A stretch of DNA of 64,000 nucleotides from JAQIBY01 sp034721855 (GTDB lineage: Bacteria; Bacteroidota; Bacteroidia; Bacteroidales; ML635J-15): positions 1 through 64,000 of the forward strand of contig JAYENB010000007.1 in NCBI GenBank assembly GCA_034721855.1. The letters are read 5' to 3'. Under the pieces are notes generated by a model. That model was not told the DNA's origin and did no database searches. It worked only from the letters and a program-made list of their open reading frames with translations. Positions 28,671-38,272 of the stretch are shown piece by piece (position 1 is the first letter of the stretch; every line of letters begins with the position of its first letter). A program made the translations under genes and the position numbers.

Positions 28671-29891
28671 ATGGGTAAAAATCAAGATGCATCACGGCAG
28701 GTGTTTTCAAAATACGGCCTGACACCACAGGAAGAAATGCTGGAGGTGTACCAACAAAAGAAAAAATTCAGCATCGGTATTCCGCTGGAAACCAGCATGC
28801 AGGAAGCCAGGGTTCCGCTGGCACCTTTGTCTGTAGCTTCGTTGATTGAAAGTGGCCATAAGGTTGTGATACAACGAAGTGCCGGTAAACAGGCGCATTT
28901 TACCGATGAAAAATACGCAAGCTATGGTGCTATCATGGTTGATAAAGCAGATGAGGTGTTTCAAAGCGATGTGATGGTGAAGATTGCCCCTTTTACAGAA
29001 AAAGAGATTGATCTGATGCATCCTGAACAAATTGTGTTTTCTTCAATTCACGCAAGCAGCCAGAGCAAAGGGTATTTTTCCAGGATCATAAGAAAAAAAG
29101 TGGTGGCTATAGCATACGATATGCTGAAAGATGAACAAAATTCTTATCCCATTGTCCGCTCTATGAGTGAAATTGCCGGCCGTTCATCCATCATGATCGC
29201 TGCTGAATACCTGAGCAATGTGCACAATGGTAAAGGTGAAATGCTGGGGGGCATGACCGGTGTAAAACCATCGGAAATTGTGATTCTCGGCGCAGGAACA
29301 GCTGGTGAAAATGCTGCACGCACTGCCCAGGGAATGGGAGCCCAGGTAAGGATTTTTGATAAATCTGTACACCGGCTTACCAGGTTGTTGAACACCCTTA
29401 ATCGCCCTGTTTTTACTTCTGTTTTACAACCCCAGGTGTTGGAAAGGGTGTTGCGTTCCGCTGATGTGTTGATTGGAGCCGTGCGCATGATGGATATTGC
29501 TCCTATGTCCATTGTGACCGAAGATATGGTGAAAAAAATGAAAAAGAATTCTGTGATTGTGGACATCAGTATTGACCAGGGAGGCTGTGTGGAAACCAGC
29601 CGTATGACAAATCACAACGAGCCTGTATATACAAAACATGGTATAGTGCATTACTGCGTTCCGAACATTGCCGCAAGAGTAGGCCGGACAGCAAGTTATG
29701 CCATGAGCAATATACTGGCGCCGGTGTTGCTTGAACTTGGTGAAAGTGGGTCTGTATTGAATTTTTTGAAAAATTACAAGGGTTACAGAAATGGAGTGTA
29801 TGCCTACAATGGCATTTTAACCAAAAAATTGATCGGTGATATGTTTGATATGAACTCCAGGGACATTGATCTCCTGATTTCAGCCATGTGA
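28671..29891 (+). CDS. Alanine dehydrogenase / PNT family oxidoreductase
   Basis: The 406-aa protein combines the AlaDH/PNT N-terminal domain (KFSIGIPLETSMQEARVPLAP, residues 32-52) with a Rossmann NAD-binding domain (VILGAGTAGENAARTAQGMG, about 202-221). MVKIAPF and SSIHASSQ hold the Lys and His positions expected of the AlaDH active site. The alternative is the NAD-binding subunit of a transhydrogenase, but no partner subunits are adjacent. It probably interconverts L-alanine and pyruvate with NAD. Confidence 0.8.
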   Translation: MGKNQDASRQVFSKYGLTPQEEMLEVYQQKKKFSIGIPLETSMQEARVPLAPLSVASLIESGHKVVIQRSAGKQAHFTDEKYASYGAIMVDKADEVFQSDVMVKIAPFTEKEIDLMHPEQIVFSSIHASSQSKGYFSRIIRKKVVAIAYDMLKDEQNSYPIVRSMSEIAGRSSIMIAAEYLSNVHNGKGEMLGGMTGVKPSEIVILGAGTAGENAARTAQGMGAQVRIFDKSVHRLTRLLNTLNRPVFTSVLQPQVLERVLRSADVLIGAVRMMDIAPMSIVTEDMVKKMKKNSVIVDISIDQGGCVETSRMTNHNEPVYTKHGIVHYCVPNIAARVGRTASYAMSNILAPVLLELGESGSVLNFLKNYKGYRNGVYAYNGILTKKLIGDMFDMNSRDIDLLISAM

Positions 29892-30113
29892 TGTGTTTGT
29901 GTATCCATTACTAACGTGGACAAGACACAACCAAACAAATAACAAATCTTAAAATATAAATGACAAATAAATTACAAACTTCAAATATAAATAATCAAAC
30001 AAACAACATAAACGAATTGTTTTGAATTTTGGTCATTGGATATTATTTGAGATTTGTAATTAGTAATTAGTCAGACCATTCGGATATTAAAGATAAACCC
30101 TAAATTATTATTC
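29892..30113. repeat. AT-rich imperfect inverted repeat
   Basis: Segments of the type ACAAATCTTAAAATATAAATGAC (near 29941) and their complement (GGTCATTGGATATTATTTG, near 30030) form an imperfect long inverted repeat. No ORF is present; terminator activity after the alanine dehydrogenase is possible but not shown. Confidence 0.4.
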
Positions 30114-30884
30114 ATGAAACAAACCATTTATACTTACAACGTTAACGGCATTCGTGCTGCCATCAGAAAAGGACTGAAAGAATGGTTTAAATCCGTCAAC
30201 CCTGATGTTCTTATGATACAGGAAACCAAAGCACAGCCTGAAGACATTGATACATTTTTCTTCAAAGAATTAGGGTACCATGTGTTTGTTCACAGTGCAG
30301 AAAAAAAAGGATACAGCGGCGTAATGACCATCTGCAGGCAGGAACCGGATGCTGTTATCGCCGGTATTGGCAATGAAAGATTTGATGCCGAAGGGCGTTT
30401 TCTGCGTACGGATTTTGGGGATATTACACTGATAAATTCGTATTTTCCATCCGGAACCACTGGCACGGTAAGGCAGGATGTGAAATACGCATACCTGGAT
30501 GCCGTGCAGGCCTACATAAATGAACTCAAAAAGCATCGCCCCAATATTATCCTGTCGGGGGATTTTAACATCTGTCACAAACCCATTGATATCAGTAAGC
30601 CGGAGAAAAAAAAGAATGTATCGGGATTTTTGCCGGAAGAAAGGCAATGGGTAAGTAATTTCTTAAACAATGGATTTGTTGACAGTTTTCGGGCTTATGA
30701 CCAGCGGCCGGACCAATATTCGTGGTGGTCATACCGTGCCAACGCCAGGAGCAAAAACCTCGGCTGGCGCATTGATTATCACATGGTAAGCGAAAGCCTT
30801 GCCGGCAACATGAAAAATGCCAATATTCATGCTGATGTTTACCATTCTGACCATTGTCCAGTGAGTTTGGAGATGGAGATATAA
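30114..30884 (+). CDS. xth: Exodeoxyribonuclease III
   Basis: This 256-aa AP endonuclease/3'-5' exonuclease of the EEP superfamily acts in base excision repair. TYNVNGIRAAIRKG, MIQETKAQPED (catalytic Glu), LSGDFNICHKPID, SWWSYRANARSKNLGWRIDYH and YHSDHCPV (catalytic His-Asp) are all visible. Length and motif order are normal. Confidence 0.95.
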   Translation: MKQTIYTYNVNGIRAAIRKGLKEWFKSVNPDVLMIQETKAQPEDIDTFFFKELGYHVFVHSAEKKGYSGVMTICRQEPDAVIAGIGNERFDAEGRFLRTDFGDITLINSYFPSGTTGTVRQDVKYAYLDAVQAYINELKKHRPNIILSGDFNICHKPIDISKPEKKKNVSGFLPEERQWVSNFLNNGFVDSFRAYDQRPDQYSWWSYRANARSKNLGWRIDYHMVSESLAGNMKNANIHADVYHSDHCPVSLEMEI

Positions 30885-31020
30885 TCTTTATTTACAAAAA
30901 ATCCATACGGGGGAACCCATTCTTTGAAGTTGGATTAACGGTAACCTGTTCCTGTGATTTTATTTTTCCCAGAATGGCTTTTTTTCATCAGAGAAAAATT
31001 TAGTTCCCTCAATGCAGTCA

Positions 31021-31374
31021 CTAATTAAGCAATGTGAAATTTTTAATGATAATTTCACTCGCACTGCGCAGTTCTCCGCCTTTGCCTTTCCACGAATGGT
31101 TGTTCAATTTGCCCTCAATGGCAATGTGGCGCCCTTTGTTGAGCATGTGTTTTATGATATCGGCTGTGTTTCCCCAAGCAATCAATTGGTGCCAATGAGT
31201 AAGTTTTTCTCGGCGGCCATCAAGGTAGCGTTTGGTTTCATTTGTGGCCAGTTGCATTTTTGCCAGTCGCTGGCCGTTTTCAAAGCGACTGAAAACAGGA
31301 TCATTTCCAAGCCTGCCTATCAAAGTAACATGATTTTTGGTTGATTTCATAATTGATAAATTTTTGTTCGACAT
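31021..31374 (-). CDS. ssb: Single-stranded DNA-binding protein, short form
   Basis: The OB-fold protein contains NHVTLIGRLGNDPVFSRFEN and HWHQLIAWGNTADIIKHMLNKG, typical of SSB. ATG at 31374 (MSNKNLSIMKSTKN) gives about 117 aa; ATG at 31350 (MKSTKN) gives 109 aa and better matches family openings. The protein ends KNFTLLN and lacks the acidic DDxIPF tip that recruits repair proteins, so it is probably a secondary SSB rather than the replication SSB. It diverges from the MarR-TolC operon. Confidence 0.85.
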   Translation of the reverse strand: MSNKNLSIMKSTKNHVTLIGRLGNDPVFSRFENGQRLAKMQLATNETKRYLDGRREKLTHWHQLIAWGNTADIIKHMLNKGRHIAIEGKLNNHSWKGKGGELRSASEIIIKNFTLLN

Positions 31375-31581
31375 GTAAATTTTCATGGCAAATGTAGATG
31401 AGCCTGAAAAAAAGAATCGTATAAAAACCATTTACTTATGTTTAACATTCGTTTGTAAGTATTTAAAATCGGAAAATGTTGAAGAAAAATTAAAATTCCC
31501 TAACTAAATGGACAGACACTGGATAGGTTTAATTGAATTACAGGGGATATGCATTCATTAACAAAATTCTAAGTTTTTTTA

Positions 31582-31622
31582 GTTCGGAAACTTACGAACC
31601 AAGCAAATCTTTGTTACTTTTG
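31582..31622 (+). promoter_or_regulatory. Candidate operator and -7 element of the efflux regulator
   Basis: GTTCG (31582-31586) and CGAAC (31595-31599) form an interrupted palindrome around GAAACTTA. A TAnnTTTG match (TACTTTTG) follows at 31615-31622, 20 bp before the regulator's ATG. The position fits autorepression by the MarR/GbsR-type protein encoded next. This is an inference from placement and symmetry. Confidence 0.5.
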
Positions 31623-31641
31623 TTTCCTAAATCATGTTACC

Positions 31642-32112
31642 ATGAACACAGAAGAAAGAATAAACAAGCAAAAAGAATTGATTGAAACCATTGGCAGGCA
31701 GTCAGAGCAGGAGAGCATGCAACCGGTTGCCGGCAGAATCATGGCTCTACTCATGGTAATGGACCAAGAACAATTTACATTTGATGAAATTGTTGAGGAA
31801 CTGAACATCAGTAAAAGTTCAGCTAGCACCGCATTAAAAATACTGCAATTAAAAGACATGGTAGAATATCAGACTCATCCCGGTGACAGGAAGCGCTATT
31901 TTCATATCAAGGTAAAGGAACCGTTTTACATGTTTGAAAAGGGGAAAAAATCGATGATTGAAAAAAACAAAATGATGAAATCAATTATTGAGTTGAAATC
32001 TGATCCGGAATCCAAAAACGTTTTGTTTTTTAAAGATTTGATACGGATAACCGATTTGTTTCTGGCAAATTATGAAAAAATGAAGAATAATTTTTTTGGA
32101 AATAACACATAA
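31642..32112 (+). CDS. MarR/GbsR-type transcriptional regulator
   Basis: The 156-aa protein has a winged helix-turn-helix at residues 32-90 (FTFDEIVEELNISKSSASTA, MVEYQTHPGDRKRYFHI) and a helical C-terminus for dimerisation. It is first in the operon regulator - TolC - adaptor - RND permease - PG0541 and probably represses it in response to a toxic compound, as in similar Bacteroidota efflux loci. The ligand is unknown. Confidence 0.8.
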   Translation: MNTEERINKQKELIETIGRQSEQESMQPVAGRIMALLMVMDQEQFTFDEIVEELNISKSSASTALKILQLKDMVEYQTHPGDRKRYFHIKVKEPFYMFEKGKKSMIEKNKMMKSIIELKSDPESKNVLFFKDLIRITDLFLANYEKMKNNFFGNNT

Positions 32113-32143
32113 CGTGAAAATATAGAAGATTGTTTAATTCTAA

Positions 32144-33553
32144 ATGATACAGAATATTATGAACGTAAAAAAACGTATATGGCTTGTTGTGTATGCATCA
32201 TGTATAATGTTTCCCTTATCAGCGCAGGATTCCGTTATGCAGTTTTCTGTAGCTGAAGCCAGGGAGTATGCCATTGAGCACAACAGGGATTTACAGAATG
32301 CAAAAAAAGATGTACACATCGCTGAAGAACAATATAAAGCGGCACGTGGACAAGGATTACCACAAGTTAACGGGAAGCTGGATTACATGACGAATTTTAA
32401 TTATGAAGCCGAGTTGAAATTTGGCAGCGATGATGAAAGCAGTACACCCGAACTTGATTATACGTTATTTGATCAGGGGGATTTTGAAATACTTAAACTG
32501 CTTGAATCCATGAGTTCTTCCGGCCCTACTACCATAAAAATGACTGACCAGTCAAATGCCCAGGTACAGGTATCACAACTGATTTTTGGAGGCCAGTATT
32601 GGGTAGGATTGAAAACAGCAAAAATTGCACAGGATCTGGCACGTCAAAATGTTACCCTTACTGAACTTGATGTCAAAGAAAGCATTGAAAATACCTACTA
32701 CATGATTTTGGTTACCGAAAAAATACTTAATGTATTGAATAAAAACATTGACAACCTTGAGGATATTAAGGAACAAACTAAAAACATGTATCAGGCCGGA
32801 CTTGCCGAAAAGGTTGATGTTGATCAGATCAGCATCAGCCAATCACAACTGGAAAATCAGAAAAAAGCCATGGAGCGTAACATCCGCCTGACCTATCACA
32901 TGTTGCATTTTCAGATGGGACTGGATTACGACCAGGAAATAGAACTCACAGATGCTTTGGATGCACTCATGGATAACCTGGAAATCAGCACAAAAATGGC
33001 TACTTCCTTTGATCCGGCTCAACACCCACAATATCAACTCCTGGAAACACAGCAAAAATTGCAGGAGAAGCAAATTGATATGGAAAAATGGGCTTATGGA
33101 CCAACATTGACCGGTTTTTACACCTACACTGAAAAAATTATGACCAGCGGTTTTGACCTTAATCCCAATAATGCTGCCGGCCTTAATTTGTCAATACCTA
33201 TTTTTTCCAGTGGTGTACGTAAAGCCAATTTGGATAAAGCCCGCATTGAATTGGATAAAGCAAAACGGACCAAAAATATGGTTAAAGAACAATTGTTAAT
33301 GCAAAACAATCAGCTACGATTTGATTTAACCAATGCGTTTGAAAATTATCAAACCCAAAAAGAAAACGTAGATGTCGCTATGCGGGTGTATGAAAATGTG
33401 GAAAACAAATATAAACAAGGGTTGGCATCCAGCCTCGACTTGACACAGGCCAATTCTAATTATCTTGAGGCTGAGAGCAATTATTTGAACGCTGCCATGG
33501 AATTGATGCAGGCCAATCTGAAACTGGATAAATTATATAGTGTCTGTCCATAA
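32144..33553 (+). CDS. TolC family outer-membrane efflux protein
   Basis: The 469-aa protein has a signal peptide ending PLSAQ (ATG at 32144; ATG at 32159 also fits) and two OEP repeats (VAEAREYAIEHNRDLQNAKK at about 26-45; NAAGLNLSIPIFSSGVRKAN at about 344-363). It forms the outer-membrane duct for the RND pump. The last four codons (SVCP) and the TAA stop lie inside element D2. Removing D2 and one ATAT copy restores DKLYNQL and a stop, so the natural C-terminus was altered by insertion. Confidence 0.9.
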   Translation: MIQNIMNVKKRIWLVVYASCIMFPLSAQDSVMQFSVAEAREYAIEHNRDLQNAKKDVHIAEEQYKAARGQGLPQVNGKLDYMTNFNYEAELKFGSDDESSTPELDYTLFDQGDFEILKLLESMSSSGPTTIKMTDQSNAQVQVSQLIFGGQYWVGLKTAKIAQDLARQNVTLTELDVKESIENTYYMILVTEKILNVLNKNIDNLEDIKEQTKNMYQAGLAEKVDVDQISISQSQLENQKKAMERNIRLTYHMLHFQMGLDYDQEIELTDALDALMDNLEISTKMATSFDPAQHPQYQLLETQQKLQEKQIDMEKWAYGPTLTGFYTYTEKIMTSGFDLNPNNAAGLNLSIPIFSSGVRKANLDKARIELDKAKRTKNMVKEQLLMQNNQLRFDLTNAFENYQTQKENVDVAMRVYENVENKYKQGLASSLDLTQANSNYLEAESNYLNAAMELMQANLKLDKLYSVCP

Positions 33554-33682
33554 TGTCCGATTTCTTCGTTACGCTCGTATTTAAAACAGTCATTTACGAA
33601 AGTAAACTCCTTGGTTTTAAATACTTCGCAAGCCTTGAACTCGAACATTATGAATTAGACACTAACTCTATTGACAAATACT
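33539..33682. mobile_element. Family D MITE-like element D2
   Basis: This 144-bp element starts AGTGTCTGTCCATA, ends TATTGACAAATACT and is flanked by ATAT (33535-33538 and 33683-33686). Internal stems are GTATTTAAAAC / GTTTTAAATAC (33577-33587, 33614-33624) and TTTAC-GAAA-GTAAA (33593-33606). Both stems are changed but kept complementary relative to D1. Its left end supplies the stop codon of the TolC gene. Confidence 0.8.
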
Positions 33683-33713
33683 ATATAATCAATTATAAAA
33701 CAGAAAAATAACA

Positions 33714-34769
33714 GTGATGAAAAAAACAAAAATCGTTGTATGCTTAATGGTTGTTACAGGCATAATTGCAGCTTGTACACCAGGTAAGAAAAAGGAGTCA
33801 AAACAAGAAGAAGAAAAAATCCAACCTGTAAAAATCGCTCAACTGACACAGGATACAATAAAAAGAACATTGTCCTATACAGCTAACCTGGATGCCTGGC
33901 AAGTGGTGTATTTTGCACCCGCTAAACCGGGGCGCATCAAAAAAATTCATGTCGATGAAGGAGATCATATTACCAACGGGCAGGAATTGGTACAAATGGA
34001 TCAGACCGAGCTGACACAGGCATTGATACAACTTGATAATGCACGTACCAATTTTCAACGAATGGACACATTGAATGATTTGAACAGCATTTCAAAACAA
34101 CAATACGATCAGGCCAAAACACAGTTTGAGCTGGCAAAAGCCAATATCGAATTTTTGCAGGAAAATACATCCTTAGAAGCTCCCTTTACCGGGATTGTTA
34201 CAGCCAAACATTATGAAGACGGAGAAATGTACTCCGGGGCTCCCAATACCCAGGCCGGTAAAGCAGCGGTAATTACCCTGATGCAAATGTCGCCTCTGAA
34301 AGTTATTGTGAGCATTTCTGAACGGCATTTCCCTTACATTAAAAAAGGAATGAAAGCAAAAATTAAATCCGATATATACCCTAAAGCATTATTTCCAGGG
34401 AAAGTGTACCGTATATATCCCACTATTGATCCGGCAACACGTACTTTTCAGGCTGAAATAAAAATTGACAATCCAAGTGAAAAATTGCGTCCCGGCATGT
34501 TTGTTACCGTTGATATTAACATCAAAGATGAAGCTGCCATGGTTGTCCCGTCAATCGCTGTAATCAAGCAGGAAGGGACAAACAACCGTTATGTGTTTGT
34601 GGCTGAAGAGGGAAAAGCACGAAAAATCCGTGTCAAACTGGGAGATCGTTTTGATGATCAGCTTGAAATTATCTCTGATGAGCTTGAAACAGGCATGGAT
34701 TTAATTGTCGCCGGTCAGGTAAATTTGACACATGGTGACAGCATTCAAATAAAGAAAAATAGTAATTAG
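33714..34769 (+). CDS. RND efflux periplasmic adaptor (membrane fusion lipoprotein)
   Basis: The 351-aa protein has an SPII signal with lipobox IAAC. The biotinyl/lipoyl-like half motif is at about 62-95 (AKPGRIKKIHVDEGDHITNG), a short coiled-coil hairpin at 100-140, the second lipoyl half (LEAPFTGIVTAKHYEDGEM) at 152-170, and beta-barrel domains after that. It links the permease to TolC. The start could be 33714 or 33717. Its TAG stop (34767-34769) lies in the terminal repeat of family A copy A4, so the last Asn codon and the stop come from the element. Confidence 0.92.
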   Translation: MMKKTKIVVCLMVVTGIIAACTPGKKKESKQEEEKIQPVKIAQLTQDTIKRTLSYTANLDAWQVVYFAPAKPGRIKKIHVDEGDHITNGQELVQMDQTELTQALIQLDNARTNFQRMDTLNDLNSISKQQYDQAKTQFELAKANIEFLQENTSLEAPFTGIVTAKHYEDGEMYSGAPNTQAGKAAVITLMQMSPLKVIVSISERHFPYIKKGMKAKIKSDIYPKALFPGKVYRIYPTIDPATRTFQAEIKIDNPSEKLRPGMFVTVDINIKDEAAMVVPSIAVIKQEGTNNRYVFVAEEGKARKIRVKLGDRFDDQLEIISDELETGMDLIVAGQVNLTHGDSIQIKKNSN

Positions 34770-35073
34770 TCAGGTACATTTAATTGTTACCGCGAAGACG
34801 CAAACCCGTATGTCGCCGGGCAAGGTTACTAAGAAATAGAAAAAGAAAAATTAAATTGCTTATCATCAAATAACGATAGAATGAAATGGAAGAAATAAGA
34901 ACACATATCGGTATTAATTACTATGTACACGAATCCAGACCAATGGAAATTATGAAAATCCTATTTAATCATATATCATCGTGCTATCATGCAATCGTGC
35001 TTTCGTGCTATCGTGACTTAGCGTTTCTCCGTCTTTGCGGTGGAGAGCTACTTTTGTTGATACTGATTAGTTA
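34763..35073. repeat. Family A dispersed repeat, copy A4
   Basis: This 311-bp element starts TAATTAGTCAGG, overlapping the adaptor stop, and ends CTGATTAGTTA 45 bp before the permease ATG. The interior has the CGCCGGGCAAGG block and a degenerate 8-bp tandem repeat near 34977-35018 (units like TGCTATCA, TGCAATCG, TGCTTTCG). It separates two genes that normally adjoin in an efflux operon. Confidence 0.75.
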
Positions 35074-35117
35074 CGAAAAATAATTAACATAGATAAAGTC
35101 GTTTAAAATTGTAAACC

Positions 35118-38100
35118 ATGAGCATTTATAGCAGCGCAGTTAGGAAACCCGTTACCACATTGATGATATTTATTGCCGTGATTGTTCTCGGTATTTATTC
35201 GGTTTATAAACTTCCTGTGGATTTGTATCCTGAAGTTGAAATACCGGCAATTACTGTTTTTACAGCCTATCCCGGTGCCAGCGCCAAAGATATTGAGAAC
35301 AATATAAGTGAACCCATTGAAGATGCTCTCAATACGGTGGATGATTTAAAAGAGATATCATCAACGTCCAGGGATAACCTGTCAATTGTGGTGCTTGAGT
35401 TTGAGTATGAAACCGATTTAAGCGAAGCCGCCAACAACATCCGTGACGGCCTTGCTTTTGTGGAAGATGAATTACCGGATGCCGCAGAAGATCCACAAAT
35501 ATTTAAGTTTAACTCCAGCATGATGCCGATACAAATGTTCGCCATCACCGCAGATGAAAACTACGAAGGGTTGGAAAAATTGCTCGAAGAGGTGTTTGTC
35601 AATCCATTGAATCGTATTGAAGGCATTGGTTCTGTCAGCGTAGTAGCCACACCAACCCGTGAAATTGCCGTAGAATTTAATCCCCGCAGGCTGGAAGCGT
35701 ATAATCTGACCATTGAACAGATAGGACAAATTCTTGCTGCTGAAAACATGAACATGCCTACTGGCAATATTGAGATGGGTAAAATGGATTATTCGCTTCG
35801 TGTGGAAGGTGAATTCAAATCCAGTGATTTTATTGAAGATATTGTCGTTGGCAATGTTCAGGGAAAATCAATTTATCTGAAGGATGTGGCTACGGTCAGG
35901 GATTCCATCAGGGAAATGACCATGGACGAAAAAATCAACGGGGAAAAAGGCGTCCGCATGATGGTGATGAAACAATCCGGGGCAAACACCGTCAACATCG
36001 CTAAACAAGTCAATAAAAAAATGGATGAGTTCAGGAAAAATCTCCCTCCTGATGTTGAGGTGCAAACCATTTTTGATTCCAGTGATTTTATCAAAGATTC
36101 CATTAATAACCTGACAAAAACCCTGATGTTTGCCATGTTGTTTGTGATTATGGTGGTGTTGTTTTTCCTCGGCAGGTGGCGCGCAACATTCATCGTGGTG
36201 TTGACAATTCCCATTTCCCTGATTGTCTCGTTTATTTACCTCAGGTTTACCGGCAATTCCATCAACATTATTTCTTTATCTGCACTGGCTATTGCCATCG
36301 GTATGGTGGTGGATGATGCCATTGTGGTGCTTGAAAACATCAGCAAACACATTGAAAGAGGCAGTAAACCGAGGGAAGCAGCAATTTATGCTACCAATGA
36401 GGTTTGGCTGGCTGTGATTGTCACTACCCTGACTGTGGTGGCCGTGTTTTTCCCCATGACCATGGTGGGGGGAATGACCGGGATCATGTTCAGGCAATTG
36501 GGCTGGATTGTCACCATCACCGTAACAACTTCTACGATTGCTGCAATCAGCCTGACGCCAATGCTCAGTTCAAAATTGCTGCAACTGAAGAAAAAATACA
36601 AAAAACCCGGGAAATTTAGTTATGACCGCACCATTCGTCCCATGCTTGACAATCTTGATAATTGGTATGCGAGGGTATTGAAATGGAGCTTATCCCACAA
36701 ACGCATAATCGTGTTTTCTGCCCTTGGTATCATTGTTGGCACAATGTTGTTAGCACCCAAGCTGGGTACAGAGTTTATGCCGCAAACGGATGAAGACAGG
36801 TTTAATATTTCCGTTGAATTGCAATCCGGTGTGCGTGTGGATGAATCTGTAAAAATTGCCCGCAAAATCGATAGCATCCTTTTTAATAAATTCCCACAGG
36901 TTGAACTGGTATCCACATCTGCCGGAACTGATGATGAAGGTGGGTTCATTTCCATGTTCCGCTCTACCGGGTCAAATATCATCAACTATACAGTGCGCCT
37001 GGAAAATTCCAGTGAGAGAGATACATCCGTCTGGGAAATCATGGAAGCCGTCAGGAAAGAACTGAAGCCATTTCCGGAAATCATTAAATACAACGTCAGC
37101 ACTGGCGGCGGTATGTCAGGAGGCTTGGCTCAAAACAATGTTGACATCGAAATTTATGGGTATGATATTGAAACATCTACACGCCTGGCAGAACAATTCG
37201 CTGACAGTGTTAGAAATATTCCGGGAGCACGGGATATTCAAGTCAGCAGGGAAGATGAAAAGCCCGAGTTGCAGGTTGATTTTGACAGAAAAAAACTTGC
37301 CGCCAATGGATTGAATACCGCTATGGTATCATCAGTTTTATACAACCGTGTTGAAGGGCTTACAGCAACAAAGTTCCGTGAACAAGGTGAAGAATATGAT
37401 GTGGTGTTGCGCTTGAAAAAAGAATACCGGAACAGCATTTCTGATATTGAAAACATCGCCGTACAAACACCGATGGGAACATTTGTACGCCTTGGCGAAC
37501 TCGCTGAAATTAAAGAATATTATGCCCCTCCCAACATTGAGAGAAAACGACGGGAACGTATTGTTACTGTATCGGCAACACCCTACAAAACCAGCATGGG
37601 TGAACTGGCTTCGCAGATGCAGGAAGTCATTGACAACACTGATGTGCCAGCGGGCTTTATGGTGGAAGTTGGTGGCGGTTACGAAGACCAGCAGGAAGGA
37701 TTTAAGGACCTGGCTCTCTTGTTGGTGCTTAGTCTTGTACTGGTATATATTGTGATGGCATCACAATTTGAATCACTGAAAATGCCATTTATTATCATGT
37801 TTTCCATTCCCTTTGCCTTTACCGGTGTCATTATTGCTTTGTTAATTGCCGGTAAACCACTGAGCATTGTTGCTGCACTGGGAGCTGTCATGCTGGTAGG
37901 GATTGTGGTCAAAAATGCCATTGTGCTTGTCGATTACATCAATCTCATGCGTGACCGTGGTCATCCCCTCGCCGAAGCCATTGTTTTATCCGGAAGGTCA
38001 AGGTTAAGGCCTGTGTTGATGACAGCTGTTACAACCATTCTTGGGATGTTACCTCTTGCGCTAAGCACAGGTGAAGGCTCTGAAATATGGAGTCCCATGG

Positions 38101-38240
38101 GGATTTCTGTGATTGGCGGCCTCTTCGCTTCAACCATCATTACCATGGTCATTATTCCTGTGGTATATATGTTGTTTACACGCAGCGGAGAACGCAATAA
38201 GAAAGAGAAACTGAGAAAAAATTATGAATTTTTAGATTGA
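35118..38240 (+). CDS. RND efflux transporter permease
   Basis: The 1040-aa protein has the duplicated AcrB/HAE1-type layout: TM1 (residues 13-30), porter domain (YPGASAKDIENNISEPIEDA), TM2-6 with VVDDAIVVLENI (about residue 405), a second periplasmic half (PKLGTEFMPQTDEDRFNISV) and TM8-12 (VKNAIVLVDYINLMRDRGH). It is the proton-driven inner-membrane pump of a tripartite system with the TolC and adaptor genes upstream. The substrate is unknown; the MarR/GbsR regulator suggests drugs, lipids or other toxic compounds. Confidence 0.95.
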   Translation: MSIYSSAVRKPVTTLMIFIAVIVLGIYSVYKLPVDLYPEVEIPAITVFTAYPGASAKDIENNISEPIEDALNTVDDLKEISSTSRDNLSIVVLEFEYETDLSEAANNIRDGLAFVEDELPDAAEDPQIFKFNSSMMPIQMFAITADENYEGLEKLLEEVFVNPLNRIEGIGSVSVVATPTREIAVEFNPRRLEAYNLTIEQIGQILAAENMNMPTGNIEMGKMDYSLRVEGEFKSSDFIEDIVVGNVQGKSIYLKDVATVRDSIREMTMDEKINGEKGVRMMVMKQSGANTVNIAKQVNKKMDEFRKNLPPDVEVQTIFDSSDFIKDSINNLTKTLMFAMLFVIMVVLFFLGRWRATFIVVLTIPISLIVSFIYLRFTGNSINIISLSALAIAIGMVVDDAIVVLENISKHIERGSKPREAAIYATNEVWLAVIVTTLTVVAVFFPMTMVGGMTGIMFRQLGWIVTITVTTSTIAAISLTPMLSSKLLQLKKKYKKPGKFSYDRTIRPMLDNLDNWYARVLKWSLSHKRIIVFSALGIIVGTMLLAPKLGTEFMPQTDEDRFNISVELQSGVRVDESVKIARKIDSILFNKFPQVELVSTSAGTDDEGGFISMFRSTGSNIINYTVRLENSSERDTSVWEIMEAVRKELKPFPEIIKYNVSTGGGMSGGLAQNNVDIEIYGYDIETSTRLAEQFADSVRNIPGARDIQVSREDEKPELQVDFDRKKLAANGLNTAMVSSVLYNRVEGLTATKFREQGEEYDVVLRLKKEYRNSISDIENIAVQTPMGTFVRLGELAEIKEYYAPPNIERKRRERIVTVSATPYKTSMGELASQMQEVIDNTDVPAGFMVEVGGGYEDQQEGFKDLALLLVLSLVLVYIVMASQFESLKMPFIIMFSIPFAFTGVIIALLIAGKPLSIVAALGAVMLVGIVVKNAIVLVDYINLMRDRGHPLAEAIVLSGRSRLRPVLMTAVTTILGMLPLALSTGEGSEIWSPMGISVIGGLFASTIITMVIIPVVYMLFTRSGERNKKEKLRKNYEFLD

Positions 38241-38272
38241 TGCATTCGCATTTTTAACATAAAGCAACCAAC

